Assembly: GCA_033977485.1 (NCBI GenBank)
Contig: CM066982.1
Span: 30,792,218 to 30,856,217 of the forward strand
Source: Hydrangea macrophylla
Lineage: Eukaryota > Streptophyta > Magnoliopsida > Cornales > Hydrangeaceae
Length of the DNA stretch: 64,000 nt
Direction of reading: 5' to 3'
Part shown: piece by piece, positions 10,201-19,407 of the stretch
Numbering within the stretch: the stretch's first letter is position 1
Layout of the letters: each line of letters begins with the position of its first letter
Notes under the pieces: generated by a model
Seen by the model: only the letters and a program-made list of their open reading frames with translations
The model's database searches: none
What the model was told of the DNA's origin: nothing
Position numbers and translations under genes: made by a program

Positions 10201-10545
10201 GCACCTTCCCGATTCTCTTCTCTCTGATTTTTCTTTCCTCTCTTCCCGTTCCTTTTTCATTTCGAAGCGAAGCTGGAGAGAACGAACCTTGTGAAGTTTG
10301 AGCGGGAGTGGGACTTCTTTCTTCTTAGATTTGGTGCGTTTTTCGAGTCTGGTGGAACCCTAACTCACCTGAACCGAACGGGTGTTCCTTGCGTCGTTCT
10401 GAGAGAGTGCTACCTGGTGCTGAGGAGCATCTACTTGCTACCATTCAGGTTAGTAACTCCGCCCCCCCTGTATATCAGGTTTGGGGTTTCCGATCCCTTC
10501 GCGAGCCGTCCTTTGTGTCAGTTCCTTCCTGCCGGAGGGCCAGAG

Positions 10546-12699
10546 ATGGAACACTCCGGCTTCAATTCCGCGTCGAGATCGGAGAGTGAACAGTTTCGGT
10601 CTGGGTCCCCCGGTGCCAGCCTAAGCCAGCCTCCTGAGTCCCTGTCCGACCACCAAAGTGGGGCCAGGATCCCCATTCGTCTGTCCAGTAGTGAGTCTTC
10701 TGAGGAGGCCCCTGTCGCCTCCGTTTCGAGGGGGTTGGGCGACGAGTTGCCTGAGAGAACCGACCGCACAGTCTTCGCTTGTGAGTCCACTTCCTCTGTC
10801 CTACGCTCTGGAGATCTTCTCCGGATCAGGGAGAGATACTTCCTCCCAGATGGCTGTGCCCTAGCCGTAAATACCGGCGGCGCGCATCTATATCAGTCGG
10901 GGTTCGTTACCCTGTTTGAAGACGCTATGGTGGCGGGCCTCCGACTTCCGCTCCACCTTGTAGCTCGGGACATGTTTATCTTTCTCGACATTGCTCCCGG
11001 TCAGTTGGCTCCCAACGGGTGGAGGTTCTTGATGGGGTGTATATCGTTGTGGCCCCAGATATTCGGGTATGAGCTTACCCTACAGGAGTTCCTCTGGGCT
11101 CACCGACCATTCCCCGTGCATAACGAGTTGGGGTTTTACTCGTTTTCGGCCCGTCCGGGCAGGAAAATCATTGACAACTGCCCCAGCAATAACAAAGGGT
11201 GGAAGGGCAAATTTTTTCAGGTGTCTACCCTTCGCCTCTGTGACATGGCTCCGGGGATCCAGTTGAGGACATCCTGGGCCCGGGAGTTGAGGGGTAAGAC
11301 CGCCCTTCCGACCTTGTCTGCTACTTTGGCCTATTCGGAACATAGTGGGTTACTGATTATTTTTCTTTCTTGTTTGCAGCAGGATCAACTAAACCCCCAG
11401 AGATTCCTGAGGTGTGTCAGGCCAGGATCCTGAAGCTAGCAAGGCTGCCCATTAGCATCTGGAACGTGCTGTCCCGGTCGGGAGAGTTCATCGTTACCTA
11501 TTCCCCTGAGCCGCCTGTTCCGGCCCCCGGCTTCACGCCCATCATCCCTGGTGAGTATTCCAGTGACATTATGCGTTAAACGGTGCCTGTATTATTTCTG
11601 CCCCTTGCACCTCTGACCGTACGACCTTTGTTTCTACAGAAATGGCTCCCAAACGTAACTTGGACCAGCTGCGGGAGAGACAGGACGCCGCCGCCGCTAC
11701 TACTGCTGCTCGGGTGGCAATCGCCCAAGGTAAAAGACCGGCCCCCGAGGTTCCAGGCGGCGATCGCCCGCTCAGGCGAATTCGCCATGGGACGACTGCC
11801 CGTCCAAGTCCCGTAGGGACATCGGCTCCCCCCAGGCCGGCTGTTGAAGAGCCCGTACCCAGGGCTGATGCTCCATCAGGTTTGCCCCCGGGCGGTCATG
11901 ACGAGGCCCGAGAGAGGCTAAGGCCCTGCCTCGCACCAAGCCAGGTGACTGCGTGTGCCGAGCTATCTCCCCAAGGGATCCAAGGATGGCTATATAGCGT
12001 CTCCCACCTGGTGAGTGTTCTGCTGCTCTTTTTTTTTTTTTTTTTTTTTTTTAACGTGGACTTGCTCTGCACTTATTACTGGTTTAACTGATGTGTATTC
12101 TCCTGCTATAGGTTGGCTGCATAGCGGCGGGATCTGAATCCGTCCATTCATCCCTGGCCGAGAAGGTGGGCGCCGCTGAAGCCGCCCTTTCTAAGGAGCG
12201 GAAAGAGCTGCAAGTAGCAAAAGCTGCCCTGGCCGTGGAGACGAGCAAGACGAAGTCGCTGGCATTGAGCTTAGGGGCGGCCCAGTCAAACCTGGCAGCG
12301 GCTTTGGCCGAGCTGGAGGCTTCCCGAACCCTTATCGCGGCAGCCGAAGCCCAGGCTAAAGCGGTGACCGAGACACCTTCCACAGAGGCCTTGGAGAGAG
12401 CTTTTGACGATGGCTTCTTCCAAGGGTATGATGATCTGAAGCGGCGGGTAGCCCGGGATCACCCCGAATGGGCCCTTTCAGCCTATATGGGGATTGACTC
12501 GGATTACTGGGACATTGGGGAGGATCCCGGAACCAGTGAAGCTCCTGCTGCTGATGAGGATCCGGCGGCCGCTGGAGATCCTATGGTCATCGCCGAGGCC
12601 ATTGAGCTTGCCCCGGAGGGGGTTTTAGCGGAGGAAAGGCTTGCCGCTCCTGGGGAGCAGACCGGGGAGACCGATATTGCGGTCAATGTGGAAAACTGA
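10546..12699 (+). CDS. antisense accessory gene 2 of element B: spliced Transposase_28-like (PF04195) coiled-coil protein
   Basis: Four exons join in phase: 10546-11293, 11380-11550, 11640-12010 and 12112-12699 (1878 nt, about 625 residues). Introns start GTAAGA, GTGAGT and GTGAGT and end in CAG or TAG; the first acceptor is a NAGNAG site that allows 11380 or 11383. Residues 1-80 are Ser-rich. About 85-230 match the 'putative gypsy type transposon' family: LLRIRERYFLPDG, GLRLPLHLVARD, LAPNGWRFLMG, SNNKGWKGKFFQVS. About 445-520 form an Ala/Glu/Lys-rich coiled coil, followed by FDDGFFQGYDDLKRR and an acidic Ala/Pro tail. The frame is open upstream to 10291, but 10546 is the first ATG. The gene is opposite in strand to gag-pol, so its introns would not be spliced from the genomic RNA. 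Function is unknown. Confidence 0.85.
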
Positions 12700-12856
12700 C
12701 TCCCCGGTCCCTCCTTCCTGCTGTTTGTTTGTAGTTTTTTTTTTTATTATTTCTCGGGGAGGCTACTACAACTGCCCCCCATGCTATGTACACTTTATTT
12801 AACTTTAATGCAAAGGCCCTCGAGGTCGCCCTTCCATTAATTTCATTGTACTGTGC
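12700..12856 (+). other. 3' region of antisense gene 2
   Basis: A T-rich run (12737-12749), then TCTCGGGGAGGCTACTACAA and CAAAGGCCCTCGAGGTCG, parallels the gene 1 3' region at 9745-9835. It supports a whole-gene duplication including the 3' end. A clear AATAAA is not seen. Confidence 0.6.
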
Positions 12857-13112
12857 TTTAACTTTTTACTAGTACCCTTATGGCTCTGGCCACCTTAACA
12901 TCTGCTTTAACAAATGCTTTAGGACCGTAACCCACAGAGCATCTAATTTTTGCTAGTATCCGTGTGGCTTTGGCCAACCTAACATCTGCTTTAACAAATG
13001 CTTTAGGACCGTAACCCACAGAGCATCTAACTTTTGCTAGTATCCGTGTGGCTTTGGCCAACCTAACATCTGCCTTAGTAAATGCTTTAGGACCGTAACC
13101 CACAGAACACCT
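12857..13112 (-). repeat. 84-bp tandem repeat, three units
   Basis: Units share 'aggaccgtaacccacaga' starting at 12921, 13005 and 13089, an exact 84-bp pitch. Because 84 is a multiple of three, the minus strand stays open over the array (12858-13118), repeating a 28-residue pattern with CSVGYGPKAF and ATRILAK. There is no other sign of coding; it lies in the spacer after integrase, where Tat-group elements often carry tandem repeats. Confidence 0.88.
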
Positions 13113-13440
13113 AGTCAAGCGTTGAAATTCCTTGTCTTAGGCCTTAGTATTTTCCTCTGTTCCCTGCCCCCCAAGCATTTTGCTAAGGCGGGTGTGCGGG
13201 TGCGTGGGAAAATCTGGCCGTATGGAATCGACCTGGAACATGGGTGGTTGCAGGAGCGTTTGAAGCTTGCCATCGCTGGCCACCTAGGGGTTTGGCCCCA
13301 TCGTCGGCTGGACCTAAGCAGAGCTTTAGTTAATTTCCTGTTTAGGTATAGGACCCTCTTGCCCCCGGGGCTCCCGTTAAGGAGGGGGCGTGTTGGGGAC
13401 CGACCATAGGAAACCGACCTAGAACATGGGTGGTTGCAGG
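13113..13440. other. non-coding spacer of element B with a long direct repeat
   Basis: GC-rich spacer between the 84-bp and 30-bp arrays. A direct repeat of about 34 bp (GGAATCGACCTGGAACATGG-type, then GTGGTTGCAGG) occurs at about 13222-13255 and 13405-13440, suggesting an older, larger tandem duplication of about 183 bp. No supported ORF. Confidence 0.6.
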
Positions 13441-13660
13441 GTCCTTTGGTGCCTGGGTTCGGAACCCGAGGTCTTTTGATGCCTCGGGGTTAGGCCCGAG
13501 GTCTTTTGGTGCCTCGGGGTTAGGCCCGAGGTCTTTTGGTGCCTCGGGGTTAGGCCCGAGGTCTTTTGATGCCTCGGGGTTAGGCCCGAGGTCTTTTGGT
13601 GCCTCGGGGTTAGGCCCGAGGTCTTTTGGTGCCTCGGGGTTAGGCCCGAGGTCTTTTGTG
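13441..13660. repeat. 30-bp tandem repeat, about seven units
   Basis: The unit is 'gtcttttggtgcctcggggt' plus 'taggcccgag'. It repeats at exactly 30 bp from 13471 to about 13660 with single-base variants (GGT/GAT); the first unit (13441-13470) is diverged. There are no unique spacers, so this is not a CRISPR array. It lies directly downstream of the integrase on the minus strand. Element E has a degenerate counterpart at about 5910-6030. Confidence 0.93.
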
Positions 13661-13779
13661 TATTGCCCGATGTACCGGAGGGAATAACGTATCAAAGCAA
13701 ACTTTTCCATTTTATTTAATAGAGGACAATCTGTAACAATTTCCTACCAAGGCTATGTAAAAGAATTTTCTTCATAACA

Positions 13780-14418
13780 CTAGACTCCCGTAGCTAGGTG
13801 CTGCTGATAATACTTGCGGAGGTGTTGCACGTTCCAAGGGTGACTGAGGTCGTGCCCATCCATGCTTTGTAGCCAGTAGGTTCCTGGTCGGTTGACCCGA
13901 GTGACTATATACGGTCCTTCCCAGTTTGCTCCCAACTTCCCATGGCTTGGAACTCGGGTTGACTGGTTCACTGCTTTAAGAACAAGGTCCCCAACCTGGA
14001 AACTACGATGCTTCACCTTACTGTTGTAGTATCGCGAGACCCTTTGCTTGTAAGCTGCCACCTTGAGGTAGGCCTGGTCCCTTTTTTCTTCCACCAAGTC
14101 TAGTTCAGTCCTGAGGGCTTCTCCGTTGGCTTGGGAATTGAAAGTAGCCACCCGGTACGTGGGCAGCCCGAGCTCTGTGGGTACTACGGCCTCAAAACCG
14201 TAAGTTAATGAAAATGGGGTTTCGCCCGTGGCTGCCCGGGGTGTGGTACGGTAGGCCCACAGGAGGGCTGGGAGTTCATCGGCCCACAGGCCCTTGGCTC
14301 CCTCCAGCCTTGTTTTAATTGACTGCAAGATCGTGCGGTTGGTCACCTCGGCCTGACCATTAGCTTGTGGATGCTCGGGAGAAGAGTAGTGGTTCAGTAT
14401 TCCGTAGTCTGAGCAGAA
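13780..14418 (-). CDS. gypsy integrase, C-terminal part of element B
   Basis: This continues in frame from the TAG at 14421-14419. FCSDYGILNHYSSPEHPQAN is followed by GQAEVTNRT, which carries the catalytic glutamate of the DDE triad. Then come AELPALLWAYRTTPR-like text, GETPFSLTYGFEAVVPTEL and the C-terminal KHRSFQVGDLVLKAVN, LGANWEGPYIVTRVNRPGTY and HPWNVQHLRKYY. It ends at 13780. Integrase joins the cDNA into the genome. This part alone could not be translated without passing the TAG. Confidence 0.88.
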   Translation of the reverse strand, partial: FCSDYGILNHYSSPEHPQANGQAEVTNRTILQSIKTRLEGAKGLWADELPALLWAYRTTPRAATGETPFSLTYGFEAVVPTELGLPTYRVATFNSQANGEALRTELDLVEEKRDQAYLKVAAYKQRVSRYYNSKVKHRSFQVGDLVLKAVNQSTRVPSHGKLGANWEGPYIVTRVNRPGTYWLQSMDGHDLSHPWNVQHLRKYYQQHLATGV

Positions 14419-15098
14419 CTATCTAAAGATGGGTGTATCAAACTGTCTTCCATTGTCGCTAACCAGGACTCGTGGAATACCGAACCTACTAAGGATATTT
14501 CTTTCCACAAAATGTTCCATCTTCCTCTCGGTTATTGTTGCCAGGGGCTCGGCCTCCGCCCATTTAGTGAAGTAGTCAACGGCTATTACAGCAAACTTAA
14601 CCTGCCCTTTCCCTGTTGGTAAGGGACCAACGATGTCGATTCCCCATTGGGCGAATGGCCAGGGGCTACGGACCGGGGTCTGAAGTTCTCCCGGTTGGTT
14701 TATCATTAGAGAGTACCGTTGGCACTTGTCACATCTCCGAACGTACTCCTGCGAGTCTCGGGCCATGGTTGGCCAGTAGTAACCTTGCAGTAGGGCCTTT
14801 CTAGAAAGTGTCCGGCCTCCTACGTGGTTCCCGCACACACCTTCGTGGATTTCAAACAAGATAGCCTGAACTTGCGTTGGATGCACGCAACGGAGGTACG
14901 GGATAGTGAATCCCCTCTTATAGAGGACACCATCGAGGATATGGTATCGTGCCGCCCGGTATTTGACCCGCCTTGCTTCCTCTTTGTCGTTTGGGAGCCC
15001 TCTTGTCGTCAAGAATGTCACGATTGGATCTATCCAACTAGTTTCCAGAGTAACCGGGTCAACCTCCATGCCCCCTGAGTTGATCACACTCGGCGCCA
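14419..15098 (-). CDS. gypsy integrase, N-terminal and catalytic part of element B
   Basis: This frame opens after the scar at 15091-15110. LAPSVINSGGMEVDP leads to the HHCC zinc-binding region (HEGVCGNHVGGRTLSRK ... CDKCQRY) and the catalytic core with Asp in WGIDIVGPLPTGKG and Asp in VLVSDNGRQFD. It ends FDTPIFR then TAG at 14421-14419, where E has a Lys codon (AAA). The start is shifted one frame relative to RNase H, so two lesions separate it from working polyprotein context. Confidence 0.88.
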
Positions 15099-16787
15099 AA
15101 CTGATGATGCGAGGCGAGCAAGCCGGTCAGCCCTGGTGTTTTCTTCTCTTGGTATCCGGGTGATAGAAAATCCTCGGAGTTGTTTGGAAACCGTCCGGAC
15201 GAGGGCTAAGTAGGCTATCATGCTGTCTTCCCGCGCTTCATATTCCTGGTTTACCTGATTAACCACGAGCTGAGAGTCGCTGTAGCTCTCAACTTGTTGT
15301 GCACTCATTGAAATGGCCAATTGTAACCCGACCAAGAGGGCTTCGTATTCGGCCTCATTGTTGGAGGCACGAAACCCAAATCTCAAAGCGTATTCCAGCT
15401 GGATTCCGTCGGGGGTGGTCAAGATGATCCCGGCACCACTACCTTGTTGGTTAGAGGAGCCGTCGACATGAAGTACCCAAGTAGGGACGCCGGATTGCAA
15501 CCCCGGCGGTAAGGCCGCAGGCTCGGGTTCTTCTCCCTGGTCTTCGGGATATGTAAACTCGAGCAGAAAGTCTGCGACGGCTTGTCCCTTGATGGCCGTC
15601 CGCGGCCGGTAAGTCACCTCAAACTCCTCCAATTCCAAAGCCCATTTAACGAGTCTTCCGGATGTATTCGGCCGAGAGAGAATTTTGCGGAGAGGTTGGT
15701 CTGTCAGTACTACGATGGCATGGGCCTGGAAGTAAGGGCGGAGCCTTCGGGCCGAGGTAATGAGAGCGAAGGCTAGTTTCTCGATGCGGGAGTACCGGCT
15801 TTCTGCGCCTTGCAGCGCTCGGCTGGTGTAATACACTGGGAACTGTATCCCGTGCTCTTCCCGAATAAGCGCTGAGCTGACTGCCGATGGTGACACCGCC
15901 AGGTAAAGGAATAGTTCCTCTCCGGCCTTAGGTGTCGTGAGTAGAGGTGGAGAGGCCAGGTATTTCTTAAGTTCCTGGAACGCCTCCTCGCACTCCTCCG
16001 ACCATTGAAAAGCTTTACGGAGGATTTTAAAGAAGGGTAGGCAACGGTCAGTTGCTCTGGAAACGAATCTATTCAGTGCGGCCACCCGTCCGGCTAAGCT
16101 TTGAACTTCCTTTGTTGACTTAGGTGACCGCATGTTGATGATGGCCTGGATTTTGTCGGGGTTTGCCTCTATTCCCCGTCTGCTGACCAGATGACCGAGG
16201 AACTTCCCGGATGAGACCCCAAAGGTGCACTTGGCAGGGTTCAACCTCATCCTGAATTTTCTCAAAATGCTGAAGGCCCCGGCCAGATGCTCCAGGTGAT
16301 CGGGTTCATCTCGGCTCTTGACCAAGAGATCGTCCACGTATACCTCCATGGACTTTCCGATAAGGTCTTTGAACATGAAGTTGACCAGGCGCTGGTACGT
16401 AGCCCCGACATTCTTTAGGCCGAAGGGCATAACCCTGTAACAGTACGTGCCTTGGTCGGTGATGAACGCTGTCTTCTCTTCATCCCCGGGGTACATGCTA
16501 ATCTGATTGTACCCCGAGTAGGCATCCATGAACGACAGGAGTGAGTGGCCTGCCGTTGAATCAACAAGGAGGTCTATCCTGGGTAACGGATAACAGTCCT
16601 TGGGACAGGCCTTGTTGAGGTCGGTGAAGTCCACACACATCCTCCACTTGCCATTGCTCTTTTTGACCAGAACAACGTTGGCTAACCAGTCGGGGTAGTG
16701 GACCTCCCGGATGGAGCTAGCTTTTAGTAGCTTCTCTACCTCCTCACTTACAGCTTTTTGCCTCTCGGACGCCATGCCCCTTCTCTT
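15084..16787 (-). CDS. gypsy reverse transcriptase-RNase H of element B
   Basis: The frame is open from just after TAG 16790-16788 and is in the same frame as gag-PR. It opens KRRGMASERQKAVSEEVEKL. RT motifs are SNGKWRMCVDFTDLNKACPK, MDAYSGYNQI, MPFGLKNVGATYQRL and the catalytic YVDDLLVKS. The RT connection reads FLGHLVSRRGIEANPDKI. RNase H follows with HVDGSSNQQGSGAGI, NNEAEYEALLVGL, SDSQLVVNQV and ADRLARLASS. The frame then runs into VWRRV and a stop at the junction scar. It copies the genomic RNA into cDNA in the particle. Confidence 0.92.
   Translation of the reverse strand, partial: KRRGMASERQKAVSEEVEKLLKASSIREVHYPDWLANVVLVKKSNGKWRMCVDFTDLNKACPKDCYPLPRIDLLVDSTAGHSLLSFMDAYSGYNQISMYPGDEEKTAFITDQGTYCYRVMPFGLKNVGATYQRLVNFMFKDLIGKSMEVYVDDLLVKSRDEPDHLEHLAGAFSILRKFRMRLNPAKCTFGVSSGKFLGHLVSRRGIEANPDKIQAIINMRSPKSTKEVQSLAGRVAALNRFVSRATDRCLPFFKILRKAFQWSEECEEAFQELKKYLASPPLLTTPKAGEELFLYLAVSPSAVSSALIREEHGIQFPVYYTSRALQGAESRYSRIEKLAFALITSARRLRPYFQAHAIVVLTDQPLRKILSRPNTSGRLVKWALELEEFEVTYRPRTAIKGQAVADFLLEFTYPEDQGEEPEPAALPPGLQSGVPTWVLHVDGSSNQQGSGAGIILTTPDGIQLEYALRFGFRASNNEAEYEALLVGLQLAISMSAQQVESYSDSQLVVNQVNQEYEAREDSMIAYLALVRTVSKQLRGFSITRIPREENTRADRLARLASSVWRRV
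15091..15110. repeat. 20-nt internal copy of the LTR/PBS junction of element B
   Basis: These 20 bases are identical to 19419-19438, which span the end of B's 5' LTR (ATCATCA on minus) and the start of the PBS (TTTGGCGCCG on minus). Here they sit inside pol between RNase H and integrase. The reading frame shifts exactly here, and about 13 residues present in E are missing. Confidence 0.92.
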
Positions 16788-19364
16788 CTACTTTACCGGA
16801 CGACAGTCTGGGCTAACATTGAGGTGATGGGACATCACTCGGGGATCAATCCCGGGCATGTCCTCATGACTCCAAGCAAAGACATCCTGGTTTTGCCTCA
16901 AGAACTGGACCAATTTTTCTTTCAAGGCGGGCTCCAGCAACGCGCCTACGTTGATCGTCCGATCCGGGTGCTCCGGATCCAGCACAACTTGCTCCACCTC
17001 TTCTATAGGCCCTATCATGTCCCTTGGGTCCCGGGGATCCATTTCTTGGACATTCAGAGTCTCGGTGATTGCCCCCCGTCGCAACGAGCTAACATAACAA
17101 CTCCGAGCCGTGGTCTGGTCTCCTCGCAAGCATCCCGGTCCCTGAGGAGTCGGGAATTTTACGGTTAGGCTGTATGTGGAGACAACTGCTCGTGCTTTGT
17201 TGAGGGTCGGCCTCCCCAGGATAACGTTGTAGGCCGATGGGGCATCCACTATTACGAAATTGGTGAGCAGGGAAACCTGTTGTGGATAGGTCCCCATGAG
17301 TACTGGGAGTTCGATCGTGCCGAGTGGTTGAGTGCTAGAGCCGTTGAATCCGACCAGGGGAGTAGCGACTGGCCGGAGCCGATCTCGATCGATCCCGAGT
17401 TGGTCGAATGCCGCTGCGAACATTATATCGGACGAGCTGCCCGTGTCAACTAGTACCCTTTGGACCATGTAGTTTGCTATAGACAGTGTCACTACCAGCG
17501 GGTCGTCGTGGGGGCAGTGGAGGCCCTGTACATCATCGGATGAGAACGTCAGAACGTCAGTTGGTGAGGGGCCGGTGGATTGGACCTGCCATACATCCTC
17601 TCGGGATGCTCGGGCGTGCCTCTTCCGTGCCGACTGTGAATCACCTCCGCCAGATGTTCCTCCGGAGATTACGTTGATGTGGTCGAGCGATGGAGGGGGC
17701 TGACCGGGAGCTCGGGCATCCTGTCGGGGTCGTCTGTCTGCTGTGACAAACTCGGCAAGATGGCCCTGCTCAATCAGCTTTTCGATTGCTATTTTCAACT
17801 TGAAGCAATCCTCCGTTTCAAGGCCGTGATCCTTGTGATAACGGCAGAACTTCTCCCGATTCCTCTTGCCGGGAGGGGCTCTGAGCTTGGTAGGCTGCGG
17901 AAGCAGCCTCTGCGCCTCTGCTGCGGCCATCACCTCATGTATGGGTCGGGAAAGAGGTGTAAAAGCTGTCGGGGGCTGGCCCTTAGCCTCTCTTTGATCC
18001 TGCTTTGGCTTCTTTCCCAGACCTTTCTCAAATCCCTTGCGTTTGCGTTTTGCTTTCGGGGATTCGTCTCCTGTCTGGCTAATGCGCTTTGCCTTCAGGA
18101 ACTCTTCGGTGTCTATGTACTTCCCAACTCTTTCCGAGAGTTCTACCAGGGTTGCCGGTCGATTGCGATGAAAAGACGTGGCCACCTTGGTGTGCTGAAC
18201 TCCTGAGCAGAATGCCATGATAGCGGCGGTCTCATTGAGGTTGCGAATCAAGAGCCTTTGCTGGTTGAAACGATCTACGTATTCCCTTAAAGATTCCCCC
18301 CTTTGCTGCTTGACAGCTAGCAGCTGGGTGTCTGGCTGCGACCGGTCCAGCATCCCGACGAACTGACTGATGAAGAGTTTACCGAGGGTCTTGAAATCGT
18401 CAACCGTCCGCGGTTTCAGAGCATGGAACCATTGCGCGGCTGATCCCTTTAAAGTACTGGGGAATGCTAGGCATAGCAACTCGTCCGTGGTAGTGACCAG
18501 TGCCATCTGCGCCTTATAGGTGCGGATGTGGTCCACTGGACTCCCCTTGCCGTCGTATGAGCTGAGATGAGGGGGCTTGAACTTCCGCGGGATTGGGAAC
18601 TGTGTCACTCGGGCCGTATAGGGCGACTCTGTTTCTGTATTGGTGAGGTCGTGGCCGGATTTGCGGTTCAGCCTCTCAATCTGCTGCTGCAGCTCCTCAA
18701 CCTGGGCCTTGACATCAGTACGCCCGGTCCTCCTCTCTGCTTCTGAGTAGTAAGTAGGGTCAGACGATGATGCCTCATCCTCGAAGCGCGTCGATCTTGG
18801 GGATAGTACTCTACTGCGAGTTCGGGATAACCTGTGCCTGAGATCCTCCCGGCTTAGGGCGGGGGGATCGTCGGCCGGTTCCCTGACCTTACGTCCGGAT
18901 GCTCCTCCCCTCGCGGCTCGCCGCCGTTCGATGAGGATCCGGGCGTCTTCCACTCGGCGTGCTCGACGAGGAACATACCGAGGTCCTTCCTGCGGACGCT
19001 TGGCAGGCTGGCTCCGTTCTCCCTCGGCCTGGCTTTCCCGGTTTAGTTGGGACCCTGGAGCGGATCTGGTCTTCCCGCGCGTCTGGGCGGGTCTCTTACT
19101 AGGAGTGCTCTTTTCAGGTCTCTGGCTGGGGGCGCTCCTTTCAGGCCGCTTCTCCGACGAAGGGCCTTTCTCGTGGTCCCCGACCACTTTTTCATGCTGG
19201 GCCATGAGCGCCTCTATTTGCTGTTGTGTCCGAAGCTGGCCCTCCAAGAGCCGCTCCAGCGCCACGGTGACCTGGTCGGAAGTCATGGAGGTCGCCCGTG
19301 TCTCGATCTGTAGGTCCTCCTGACCGGTCGAATCGGCGGTCTTCTTGCCCTTCTTCTTCGGCAT
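16788..19364 (-). CDS. gypsy Gag-protease polyprotein of element B (858 aa)
   Basis: ATG at 19364, 44 bases inside the PBS. The N terminus MPKKKGKKTADSTG leads to a Q/E-rich helical region and a long basic linker. A retrotransposon Gag domain (about residues 290-420: PPHLSSYDGKGSPVDHIRTY, SAAQWFHALKP, YVDRFNQQRLLIRNLNE) is followed by a zinc-knuckle-like CRYHKDHGLETEDC (about 525). An aspartic protease carries VLVDTGSSSDIMF. The C-terminal NQDVFAWSHEDMPGIDPRVM is the usual lead-in to RT, so the protein ends too early: TAG (16790-16788) stands where relatives have PVKQKRR, consistent with CAG to TAG. Confidence 0.93.
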   Translation of the reverse strand: MPKKKGKKTADSTGQEDLQIETRATSMTSDQVTVALERLLEGQLRTQQQIEALMAQHEKVVGDHEKGPSSEKRPERSAPSQRPEKSTPSKRPAQTRGKTRSAPGSQLNRESQAEGERSQPAKRPQEGPRYVPRRARRVEDARILIERRRAARGGASGRKVREPADDPPALSREDLRHRLSRTRSRVLSPRSTRFEDEASSSDPTYYSEAERRTGRTDVKAQVEELQQQIERLNRKSGHDLTNTETESPYTARVTQFPIPRKFKPPHLSSYDGKGSPVDHIRTYKAQMALVTTTDELLCLAFPSTLKGSAAQWFHALKPRTVDDFKTLGKLFISQFVGMLDRSQPDTQLLAVKQQRGESLREYVDRFNQQRLLIRNLNETAAIMAFCSGVQHTKVATSFHRNRPATLVELSERVGKYIDTEEFLKAKRISQTGDESPKAKRKRKGFEKGLGKKPKQDQREAKGQPPTAFTPLSRPIHEVMAAAEAQRLLPQPTKLRAPPGKRNREKFCRYHKDHGLETEDCFKLKIAIEKLIEQGHLAEFVTADRRPRQDARAPGQPPPSLDHINVISGGTSGGGDSQSARKRHARASREDVWQVQSTGPSPTDVLTFSSDDVQGLHCPHDDPLVVTLSIANYMVQRVLVDTGSSSDIMFAAAFDQLGIDRDRLRPVATPLVGFNGSSTQPLGTIELPVLMGTYPQQVSLLTNFVIVDAPSAYNVILGRPTLNKARAVVSTYSLTVKFPTPQGPGCLRGDQTTARSCYVSSLRRGAITETLNVQEMDPRDPRDMIGPIEEVEQVVLDPEHPDRTINVGALLEPALKEKLVQFLRQNQDVFAWSHEDMPGIDPRVMSHHLNVSPDCRPVK

Positions 19365-19407
19365 GTTGATCAGTCAAAAATTTTTGTTAACAAGGAAATC
19401 GTTTCGT

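Noticed and set aside
10291..10545. Longer start for antisense gene 2 at 10291
   Set aside because: The codon at 10291 is GTG, which is not a normal plant start. The first ATG in frame is 10546, and the upstream part fits a leader after TATA at 10171.
13441..13660. CRISPR-like array of 30-bp repeats
   Set aside because: Units are directly adjacent with no unique spacers, and the sequence is a plant retrotransposon spacer. It is a plain tandem repeat.
13342..13710. ORFs of 85-122 residues on both strands over the 30-bp repeats
   Set aside because: The repeat length is divisible by three and lacks stops, so all frames stay open by chance; repeats of DLGPNPEAPK type show no protein family.
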